This document shows, piece after piece, positions 1-5,430 of a stretch of DNA of 8,953 bases. Source of the DNA: Armatimonadota bacterium (GTDB lineage: Bacteria; Vulcanimicrobiota; JACPDS01); the NCBI GenBank assembly GCA_016183885.1, contig JACPDS010000001.1, forward strand, positions 1 to 8,953, read 5' to 3'. Position 1 is the stretch's first letter; every line of letters begins with the position of its first letter. The notes under the pieces are model-generated. The model saw only the letters and a list, made by a program, of their open reading frames with translations. It ran no database searches and had not been told where the DNA came from. A program made the position numbers and the translations under genes.

Positions 1-591
1 ATCAATTAATTTTTCATCAAAAAATATTGCCAAAGGTTTCCCTACATTTCGTTCGGTAATCTTAGCAAATTCTTTAGCCCCTTCTTTATTCAAAGTAAAA
101 CTTACCACAGGATTATTAGCGCTGTCAAAACCTACATCAGCGCTGCTTAAAGCCGTTCCATCTAAAACTGTGCGATAATCTAATTGTTTGGTAGCAGGAT
201 TATAAAATTGTTCTTTAAATTCTAAATGAGCGGTTTGGCTGATTAAATCTTCCACCTCTTTTAAATTTGTCATTTCCGGAATCTCTATAATAATCCGATC
301 TAATCCTTCGGGCTGCATAATTAATTCCATTGTTCCATGAGGATTAATTCTTCGTTCTAATATTTCAATAGTTTGCTTAACTACCTGATAATTGATTTCT
401 CTTAATTTTTTAGTACTAGGATCGATTACAGGTTTTAATCGTAAAGTTAAATGCGATCCGGAACGCAAATCTAAGCCAAGTTTAATTTTAAAATTTTTAT
501 TCTTATAATCATAAAAAGATAACCAGCTAAGAATAGTAATTATAGCAATTAAAATGGTTAAAATAATTTCTTTATTTTTATTCCAGTTCAT
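1..591 (-). CDS. secD: Protein translocase subunit SecD, N-terminal part (cut by left window edge)
   Basis: SecD is a membrane subunit of the Sec translocon accessory complex SecDF, which uses the proton gradient to help pull proteins across the membrane. Only the first 197 residues lie in the window, beginning at ATG 591-589, with an AGGAG ribosome site about 6 nt upstream on the minus strand. A transmembrane helix covers roughly residues 8-26. It is followed by the SecD D1-type motif GLDLRSGSHL (39-48), where most SecD proteins have DLxGG. The first periplasmic domain follows: ERRINPHG (79-86), then DRIIIEIPE (98-106), then a TAHLEF stretch near 120-125, all typical of SecD. The remaining transmembrane helices and any secF would lie beyond the left edge. 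It starts 14 nt after the stop of the HD-domain gene, so the two are probably co-transcribed. The identification is secure; whether the S for G change in the motif matters is unknown. Confidence 0.93.
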   Translation of the reverse strand, partial: MNWNKNKEIILTILIAIITILSWLSFYDYKNKNFKIKLGLDLRSGSHLTLRLKPVIDPSTKKLREINYQVVKQTIEILERRINPHGTMELIMQPEGLDRIIIEIPEMTNLKEVEDLISQTAHLEFKEQFYNPATKQLDYRTVLDGTALSSADVGFDSANNPVVSFTLNKEGAKEFAKITERNVGKPLAIFFDEKLID

Positions 592-605
592 AGTCCGCTC
601 CTATT

Positions 606-1277
606 TTATAATATTTTGTTTTGATTTATTTCTAATTTAAAATTTGCTCCCATGAAATTAGCCGCTCTGCGGCATATTTTCATTCTTTCTAAAAAAATTT
701 CAAAATATTCCATTATCGAACCAATCGAAGTGTCAATCGTTAGTTCTAAAGTAATAATTTTTTCTTTCTTATTTACTCTTAAGAAAGAATTCAAGGTGGA
801 ATAATTAACTCGATCGTGAATATCAAAATTAGCTTTATCGGGATTAGGGAGCCGGCTGCGATGCACATCTGTTTTATCGGCTAGAATGACGCTTGCGGAA
901 ATTAAACTAATTGGTTCTCCAAATTCAGTTTCTTCATGATTGCCGATTGCTCCAATAATTTGAGTGATATTTAAAGGTTCTATTTTTAATTCATTTAATA
1001 AATTAAATGCTAAAAGCGCGCCTATCTGACTGTGATTTGTTCTGGAAATACAGTTGCCGATATCATGTAAATATGCGGCAATTCCCGCTAATTCTATTTC
1101 TTTGGGCTCGCACATCCAGTATTCCAGAATATTTTTAGCGATATTAGCGGTTAAATTAGCATGCCTTAACCCATGCTCTGTGTAACCCATAGCAGACATC
1201 ACGTCATCAGCTTGCTTTAAATAAGTATTAATTAAAGGGTTTTCTTTGATTTCGTCAAGAATAAATAATTTTTTCAT
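606..1277 (-). CDS. HD-domain metal-dependent phosphohydrolase
   Basis: This 223-aa soluble protein belongs to the HD superfamily of metal-dependent phosphohydrolases. The metal-site residues appear in order: H35 or H39 (TEHGLRHA), H71-D72 (AAYLHDIGN), H82 (NHSQIGA), H114 (IGNHEE) and D134 within ILADKTDVHRSR. The C-terminal part (about 185-220, MEYFEIFLERMKICRRAANF) resembles the tail of the HD proteins that sit next to secD in many Clostridia and related bacteria, as I recall them. The substrate is not known; HD proteins act on nucleotides, cyclic nucleotides or other phosphoesters, and nothing here decides which. There is no signal peptide or membrane segment, so it should be cytoplasmic. 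It lies 14 nt upstream of secD on the same strand and 68 nt downstream of the orphan 200-aa gene. The ATG at 1277 lacks a clear Shine-Dalgarno sequence, but the N-terminus has a normal length for the family. Confidence 0.88.
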   Translation of the reverse strand: MKKLFILDEIKENPLINTYLKQADDVMSAMGYTEHGLRHANLTANIAKNILEYWMCEPKEIELAGIAAYLHDIGNCISRTNHSQIGALLAFNLLNELKIEPLNITQIIGAIGNHEETEFGEPISLISASVILADKTDVHRSRLPNPDKANFDIHDRVNYSTLNSFLRVNKKEKIITLELTIDTSIGSIMEYFEIFLERMKICRRAANFMGANFKLEINQNKIL

Positions 1278-1345
1278 AAAAAACTTATTTTTTTTCGCTT
1301 TAAGAAAAGAAAATTCCTTTTTTGGGAAAAAAATTAGAAAGAAAA

Positions 1346-1948
1346 TTATCCGGCTTGCTTTTTTAGGAGAGTTTCTTTAACATCAGGTTTTGAATTTAAC
1401 GAAGAATTAGAAGATTCTAAGGATTTATTATTTTTCTTAGTAAAGAAAAGACCATTACTCTCTACCGCTCCCGCAGTATGATAGCCTACAGCGGCGATAT
1501 CGCCTAAATAAGCCGTTATCGTTAAAATCGGAATTGAAGGCAGAAAAATTCCCGCGATCCCGCATATATCTGTAATTACATGCCCAAGATCAATGCTTTT
1601 ATCCAGCCAGGATTTATCAGGATTCATAAGAGTAGATTGGGCAAGTTGAAAATCTAAAATTGTTTGAATAAATCTAGTTACGCTCCAAATTTTAGGAGAA
1701 ATCATGCCGGATAAATTTGGAGGCAAATCTTTTAAAAATAAGTCTTTTACCATATCTACAGATTGTCTAAAAGCAAAACCGCGATCTTTAGAAATTACTT
1801 CAAAAGCTGTAGCTCGGAGATCTTCTAAAAAAATACCTACAGGATGTCTCTCTAAAGCTGCTTCATTTTGGAGAGAATCTTTAAGATATTTTTTTTCTTG
1901 AACGTAAGGACTTGCTAAACCTTTTAATTTTAAATTAATTGTGTTCAT
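1346..1948 (-). CDS. Hypothetical protein, 200 aa, unrecognised
   Basis: I do not recognise this protein. It begins at ATG 1948-1946 and ends with TAA at 1346. The first 120 residues are mixed charged and amphipathic (for example ALERHPVGIFLEDLRATAFE at 31-50), with no signal peptide. A hydrophobic, glycine- and alanine-rich region spans roughly 121-162 (DICGIAGIFLPSIPILTITA and neighbours) and could form one or two membrane or membrane-associated helices. The C-terminal 35 residues are Ser/Asn/Lys-rich and probably disordered. It is the first minus-strand gene after the divergent region, with a promoter candidate 20-50 nt upstream (1974-2001) but no clear Shine-Dalgarno site. It may be read together with the HD gene 68 nt downstream; I see no strong terminator between them. 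Length, codon pattern and the promoter support a real gene. The function is unknown. Confidence 0.7.
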   Translation of the reverse strand: MNTINLKLKGLASPYVQEKKYLKDSLQNEAALERHPVGIFLEDLRATAFEVISKDRGFAFRQSVDMVKDLFLKDLPPNLSGMISPKIWSVTRFIQTILDFQLAQSTLMNPDKSWLDKSIDLGHVITDICGIAGIFLPSIPILTITAYLGDIAAVGYHTAGAVESNGLFFTKKNNKSLESSNSSLNSKPDVKETLLKKQAG

Positions 1949-1973
1949 AATACTTTTAATTTTAATGGAAACT

Positions 1974-2001
1974 TTTATTAAAATAAAGTGATTTTTGTTA
2001 A
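1974..2001 (-). promoter_or_regulatory. Candidate sigma-70-type promoter for the 200-aa hypothetical gene
   Basis: Read on the minus strand there is TTAACA (2001-1996), a 16-nt spacer, and AATAAA (1979-1974). Transcription would start around 1967, giving a leader of about 20 nt before the ATG at 1948. Each hexamer is an imperfect match, and AT-rich DNA yields such matches by chance. Confidence 0.35.
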
Positions 2002-2025
2002 AATTTTGTTAACTTTTTTTATAAT
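1998..2025 (+). promoter_or_regulatory. Candidate sigma-70-type promoter for the CoA-transferase/ETF operon
   Basis: There is a perfect TATAAT (2020-2025) preceded at 16 nt by TTAAAA (1998-2003), a 4/6 match to the -35 consensus. Transcription would start near 2032, leaving a leader of about 255 nt before scoA. It overlaps the -35 of the opposing promoter candidate, so the two transcription units would be divergent from a shared control point. A second, weaker candidate is TTGACA at 2186-2191 with CATAAC at 2210-2215 (18-nt spacer), closer to the gene. Confidence 0.4.
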
Positions 2026-2073
2026 CACATTACTGCCTCATAAATATAGCTGATAGCTATTGATAAATACATA

Positions 2074-2102
2074 AAAAAAATTCTAAATTCTAATATTTAA
2101 AT
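2074..2102. repeat. Dispersed AT-rich repeat, copy 1
   Basis: Seven A's, then TTCTAAATTCTAATAT, then TTAAAT, matches 8509-8537 at 28 of 29 positions, in the same orientation; the one mismatch is at 2097. It is followed by three spaced AAAATCCA words. Intergenic strings of the type 'ATTCTAAATTCTAA...ATCCTAAA...AAAATCCAAA' recur in many environmental bacterial genomes, as I recall, so this is probably a dispersed intergenic repeat, not a gene part. Confidence 0.6.
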
Positions 2103-2275
2103 CCTAAACAATATCAAAATCCAAATGTTTAAAATCCAAAACGAAAAAACGCAAAGTTAAAATCCATGCCCGCCATTAATATGCGTTGACACGAATTCAA
2201 CGACAGCCCCATAACTAGAAACAGGATTTTTACAAGCTGTATAGAAGAAATTTTTACTTAAAATTTATTTTTGTT

Positions 2276-2283
2276 AGGAGGTG
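2276..2283 (+). promoter_or_regulatory. Strong ribosome binding site that sets the scoA start
   Basis: AGGAGGTG lies 6 nt upstream of ATG 2290. This near-perfect Shine-Dalgarno sequence shows that translation starts at 2290 and not at the in-frame GTG at 2281, which is part of the ribosome site itself. Confidence 0.85.
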
Positions 2284-2289
2284 AAGAAA

Positions 2290-2997
2290 ATGAATAAAAT
2301 AAAAACTATCGAAGAAGCGGTTAAATTGGTTCAAGATGGCGCTGTGATTATGATGGGAGGATTTGGACTCTGCGGGATTCCCGAGAATCTAATTCGAGCT
2401 TTATATAACAAAGGAACAAAGAATCTTACTATTATTAGCAATAACGCCGGCGTAGATGATGCCGGAATCGGAATTTTAATTAATAATAATCAGGTTAAAA
2501 AAATGATTGCTACTTATATTGGAGAAAATTCTCTTTTAGAAAAAAAAGTAATTAATAAAGAAATTGAAATAGAATTAAATCCGCAGGGAACATTTGCCGA
2601 AAGAATTAGAGCCGGCGGCGCAGGTATTGGAGGATTTTATACTCCTACCGGAATTGGAACCCCTATCGAAGAAGGAAAAGAGAAAAAAATTATTAATGGA
2701 AAGGAATATCTTTTAGAATTACCATTGAAAGCTGATTTTTCTTTTATTAAAGCTTATCAATCTGATATTTACGGCAATTTAGTTTATCATAAAACTGCCC
2801 GCAATTTTAATCCTATGATGGCTACAGCGTCTAAATGCACTATTGTTGAAGCCGAAGAAATCGTGCCGGCGGGAGCTTTAGATCCTGAAAAAATTGCTAC
2901 CTCGGGTATTTATGTAAAAATAGTCGTGAAAGGAGAGCATTATGACAAAAGAATCGAAAAAAGAGTTTATCGCCAAACGAGTAGCGCAAGAACTTAA
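2290..2997 (+). CDS. scoA: 3-oxoacid (succinyl-CoA:acetoacetate-type) CoA transferase, subunit A
   Basis: This is the 235-aa alpha subunit of a family I CoA transferase, which moves CoA from an acyl-CoA such as succinyl-CoA or acetyl-CoA to an organic acid such as acetoacetate or butyrate. The family signature is complete: DGAVIMMGGFGLCGIP (16-31), with the G-G-F-x3-G-x-P core. Further stretches match the N-terminal half of mitochondrial SCOT closely: NNAGVD (51-56), NPQGTFAERIRAGGAGI (97-113), FYTPTG (116-121), ARNFNPMM (170-177) and the C-terminal KGEHYDKRIEKR (214-225). The close SCOT resemblance favours a 3-oxoacid substrate, though atoD/ctfA-type enzymes for acetate or butyrate belong to the same family. 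It is first in a plus-strand operon. Its last 56 nt overlap scoB in another frame, so the two subunits are probably coupled in translation. The start at 2290 is fixed by AGGAGG. Confidence 0.94.
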   Translation: MNKIKTIEEAVKLVQDGAVIMMGGFGLCGIPENLIRALYNKGTKNLTIISNNAGVDDAGIGILINNNQVKKMIATYIGENSLLEKKVINKEIEIELNPQGTFAERIRAGGAGIGGFYTPTGIGTPIEEGKEKKIINGKEYLLELPLKADFSFIKAYQSDIYGNLVYHKTARNFNPMMATASKCTIVEAEEIVPAGALDPEKIATSGIYVKIVVKGEHYDKRIEKRVYRQTSSART

Positions 2998-3607
2998 AGA
3001 CGGTTATTATGTTAATTTAGGAATCGGCATTCCTACCTTAGTGGCTAATTATATTCCAGATGCGCTTACGGTAATCTTGCATTCAGAAAATGGACTTTTA
3101 GGGATTGGCCCTTATCCTCTTAAGGGCGAAGAAGATGCTGATTTAATTAATGCTGGAAAAGAAACTATAACTGAAATTGCCGGGGCATGTTATTTTTCCA
3201 GCGTTGATTCCTTTGCAATGGTCAGAGGAGGACATATTGATTTAACCGTAATTGGAGCAATGGAAGTAGATGAAGCCGGAAACTTGGCTAACTGGATGAT
3301 TCCGGGCAAAATGGTTAAGGGAATGGGCGGGGCAATGGATTTAGTGGCTAATTCAAAAAAAGTGATTATTGCCATGCAGCATACCGCTTCTGATGGATCG
3401 CCTAAAATCTTAAAAAAATGCAAACTGCCTTTAACGGGAAAAAAAGTAGTCGATTTAATTATAACTGACTTAGCGGTAATTGAAGTTTCGCCATCTGGGT
3501 TAATTTTAAAAGAAATTGCTCCCGATACCAGCATAGAAGAAGTAAAATCAAAAACCGAAGCAAAATTAATTGTGGATGAAAATTTAAAAGTAACTACTTT
3601 AATATAG
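2942..3607 (+). CDS. scoB: 3-oxoacid (succinyl-CoA:acetoacetate-type) CoA transferase, subunit B
   Basis: This is the 221-aa beta subunit that carries the catalytic glutamate of the CoA transferase. The second family signature LHSENG is at 46-51, and E49 is the residue expected to form the glutamyl-CoA thioester intermediate. Other conserved stretches are NLGIGIPTLVANYIP (25-39), GLLGIGPYPL (51-60), DADLINAGKET near 65-75, SFAMVRGGHIDLTVIGAMEVD near 89-109, and ANWMIPGKMVKGMGGAMDLV near 115-134. All match the C-terminal half of SCOT. The length is typical for a separate B subunit. The start at ATG 2942 has AGGAG just upstream and lies inside the 3' end of scoA. It should form a heterotetramer with ScoA. 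A hairpin and then etfB follow within 55 nt, which links CoA transfer to ETF-dependent acyl-CoA redox chemistry. Confidence 0.95.
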   Translation: MTKESKKEFIAKRVAQELKDGYYVNLGIGIPTLVANYIPDALTVILHSENGLLGIGPYPLKGEEDADLINAGKETITEIAGACYFSSVDSFAMVRGGHIDLTVIGAMEVDEAGNLANWMIPGKMVKGMGGAMDLVANSKKVIIAMQHTASDGSPKILKKCKLPLTGKKVVDLIITDLAVIEVSPSGLILKEIAPDTSIEEVKSKTEAKLIVDENLKVTTLI

Positions 3608-3627
3608 CTGAATAAGGAAATGCTATG

Positions 3628-3649
3628 ATTAACCACTTCTGTGGTTAAT
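3628..3649 (+). promoter_or_regulatory. Perfect 9-bp hairpin between scoB and etfB
   Basis: ATTAACCAC (3628-3636), loop TTCT (3637-3640), GTGGTTAAT (3641-3649). The stem ends 2 nt before the etfB ribosome site AGGAGG (3652-3657) and lacks a downstream T-run, so it does not look like a terminator. It could protect the 5' end of a processed etfB mRNA or modulate access to the ribosome site. It is the only sizeable gap inside the operon. Confidence 0.6.
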
Positions 3650-3661
3650 ATAGGAGGAAAA

Positions 3662-4438
3662 ATGAAAATCGTCGTTTGCATAAAACAAGTTCCTGATACA
3701 GAAGCATATATTAAAATTAATTCTCAAAAAACAAGCATTGAAGAAAGCGGAATTAAATATATTATTAATCCTTATGATGAATTTGCTTTAGAAGAAGCCT
3801 TAAGAATAAAAGAAAAATTAAATAATGCGGAAACCGCAGTAATTACTTTAGGAGCTCCTCGAACACAAGAAGCCTTAAGAAGCGCTTTAGCTTTAGGAAT
3901 AGAAAAAGCTGTTCTTATTCCTCAAGAAGATTTTATTTTAGATAATTTTTCCAGCGCTTTTATTTTAGCTAAAACTGTGGAACGGTTAGGTTATGATTTA
4001 ATTTTATGCGGCAAACAAGCTATTGATGACGATATGGCCCAAACAGGCGGAATAATTGCTTCTTTATTAAATATACCTTTTGTGAGTTTAGCCACTAAAA
4101 TTGAATTTATAGATAATTCTCAAATAAAAGTTCATCGAGAAATAGAGGGATTTACAGAAGTTTTTAAAATTAAACTTCCAGCGGTAATTTCTGCTCAAAA
4201 AGGCTTAAACGAACCGCGTTATGCTTCTTTAATGGGGATTATGCAGGCTAAGAAAAAAATAATCTCCGAGATAAAAATTCAGGATTTAGGGATAAATCCT
4301 GAAAATCTAATTAAAACAAAATTAACTCGCTTAGAATATCCTTCTCCTCGTTCTCAGGGAAAAATTTTAGATGGAGATTTAAAAGAAGCTGCCCAAAAAT
4401 TAGTTAAATTTCTAAGAGAAGAAGCTAAAATAATTTAA
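3662..4438 (+). CDS. etfB: Electron transfer flavoprotein, beta subunit
   Basis: EtfB pairs with EtfA to form the soluble flavoprotein that takes electrons from acyl-CoA dehydrogenases. The 258-aa protein opens with MKIVVCIKQVPDTEA, as the family does, has NPYDEFALEEALRIKE (36-51), the nucleotide-binding stretch CGKQAIDDDMAQTGG (116-130), and the family signature LNEPRYASLMGIMQAKKK (182-199), which includes the dehydrogenase recognition loop. The DDD-x-x-QTG form resembles conventional ETFs that hold AMP in the beta subunit more than the DGDTAQVGP form I associate with electron-bifurcating ETFs; this is an inference from memory. The start at ATG 3662 is chosen because AGGAGG lies 4 nt upstream. 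An in-frame GTG at 3641 would fall inside the hairpin stem and ahead of that site. It is followed by etfA after 17 nt. Confidence 0.95.
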   Translation: MKIVVCIKQVPDTEAYIKINSQKTSIEESGIKYIINPYDEFALEEALRIKEKLNNAETAVITLGAPRTQEALRSALALGIEKAVLIPQEDFILDNFSSAFILAKTVERLGYDLILCGKQAIDDDMAQTGGIIASLLNIPFVSLATKIEFIDNSQIKVHREIEGFTEVFKIKLPAVISAQKGLNEPRYASLMGIMQAKKKIISEIKIQDLGINPENLIKTKLTRLEYPSPRSQGKILDGDLKEAAQKLVKFLREEAKII

Positions 4439-4455
4439 AATGGAGAATAATTAAG

Positions 4456-5427
4456 ATGGATATTTTAACCTTAGGAGAGATAAAAAATCAAAAACTTACC
4501 AGAGCCTCTTTAGAAGTTTTAAGTGAAGCTAAGAGGTTAGCCAACGGCAAAAAAGTTATTAATGTTTTAATAGGGAATAATTTAAAAGACTTTAGCGCTT
4601 TAATTTCTTCTTATGGCGCCAGTGAAATTTTATTAATTGAAGATCCATCTTTGGGAGAATTTAACTCTCAAAGTTACAGCGAGATTTTAGTTAATATAAT
4701 TAAAGAAAAAAAACCTGCTCTTTTTTTATTGCCGGCTAATATCCACGGAAAAGAAATAGCGGCTTTAGTTTCCGCTAAATTAGAAATCAGCTTAATTTCC
4801 GACTGCACGGATTTAAAAATAAAAGATAATCTATTAGAATATATTCATCCTATTTATTCTGGAAAAGTAATCGCTGCTTATCAATCTTTAACTTCTTTTC
4901 AGGCGGCGGCTTTAAGGCCGAATATTTTCCCTTTAATAGAAGAAAATCCTAATAACCAAGCTCAAATTATTCATTTGAGTTTTATCCCCCAAGATAACTT
5001 AAAAATAAAATTATTAGAAGTTTTAAAACCTAAAGAAGAAACTTTAGAAATTAGCGAAGCTCGAATTATTGTTTCCGGCGGAAGAGGATTAAAAGAGGCG
5101 GAAAATTTTAAACTCCTGGAAGAATTAGCGGAAGTTTTGGGAGCGGCGGTGGGAGCATCGCGTTTAGCCGTAGATGCAGGCTGGCGCGATCATCAATATC
5201 AGGTAGGACAAACCGGGAAAGTAGTTTCTCCCGATTTATATATTGCCTGCGGAATTAGCGGAGCCATTCAACATTTGGTGGGAATGAGTTCTTCCAAATG
5301 CATTATCGCTATTAATAAAGATCCGGAAGCAAATATTTTTAAAGTGGCTAATTATGGAATCGTAGGGGATTTATTTGAAGTGGTTCCATTGCTTACCGAA
5401 GAATTTAAAAAAATTTTAACTAATTAA
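4456..5427 (+). CDS. etfA: Electron transfer flavoprotein, alpha subunit
   Basis: EtfA holds the FAD that exchanges electrons with the quinone oxidoreductase. The 323-aa protein has the two-domain family layout. The N-terminal domain (to about 190) is divergent. The C-terminal FAD domain is highly conserved: SGGRG (207-211), GASRLAVDAGW (233-243), QVGQTGK (249-255), the family signature starting LYIACGISGAIQHLVGM (261-277) and NKDPEANIF (287-295), ending with the usual YGIVGDLFEVVP (300-311). There is no extra ferredoxin domain at the N-terminus. GGAG lies 10 nt upstream of ATG 4456, a loose but usable ribosome site. It sits 17 nt after etfB and 3 nt before the membrane oxidoreductase gene, so the three are almost certainly co-transcribed and work as one electron path. 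Confidence 0.96.
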   Translation: MDILTLGEIKNQKLTRASLEVLSEAKRLANGKKVINVLIGNNLKDFSALISSYGASEILLIEDPSLGEFNSQSYSEILVNIIKEKKPALFLLPANIHGKEIAALVSAKLEISLISDCTDLKIKDNLLEYIHPIYSGKVIAAYQSLTSFQAAALRPNIFPLIEENPNNQAQIIHLSFIPQDNLKIKLLEVLKPKEETLEISEARIIVSGGRGLKEAENFKLLEELAEVLGAAVGASRLAVDAGWRDHQYQVGQTGKVVSPDLYIACGISGAIQHLVGMSSSKCIIAINKDPEANIFKVANYGIVGDLFEVVPLLTEEFKKILTN

Positions 5428-5430
5428 AAA

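Larger units (their letters stand above)
1949..2289. other. Divergent intergenic region (341 nt) with promoters and repeats
   Basis: This stretch separates the minus-strand hypothetical gene from the plus-strand CoA-transferase operon. From left to right it holds overlapping back-to-back promoter candidates (1974-2025), a 6-bp dyad with a 3-nt loop (ATAGCT 2046-2051 / AGCTAT 2055-2060), a repeat shared with the region near 8509 (2074-2102), three AAAATCCA words (2116-2123, 2131-2138, 2159-2166), a more GC-rich patch with a TTGACA-containing dyad (2184-2202), and the scoA ribosome site (2276-2283). I see no convincing open reading frame and no riboswitch that I recognise. Confidence 0.7.

Noticed and set aside
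1314..1328. Possible terminator between the 200-aa gene and the HD gene
   Set aside because: The stem is only 4 bp with a 7-nt loop in an A/T-rich stretch, too weak to call.
1704..1901. Plus-strand 65-codon open frame inside the 200-aa hypothetical gene
   Set aside because: It is fully antisense to the better-supported gene, with no promoter or ribosome site and a low-information protein.
2074..2170. CRISPR-like array from the repeated AAAATCCA words
   Set aside because: The repeats are 8 bases with uneven 7-20-nt gaps, and no cas gene is present.
2281..2289. GTG at 2281 as the scoA start
   Set aside because: The GTG is part of the AGGAGGTG ribosome site itself; ATG 2290 has correct spacing.
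3641..3661. GTG at 3641 as the etfB start
   Set aside because: It lies inside the hairpin and ahead of AGGAGG; the family's conserved N-terminus MKIVVCIKQ begins at ATG 3662.
3190..3681. Long open frame on the minus strand (163 codons) opposite scoB
   Set aside because: It lies antisense to a highly conserved gene, has no ribosome site, and its sequence is a hydrophobic shadow without recognisable motifs.
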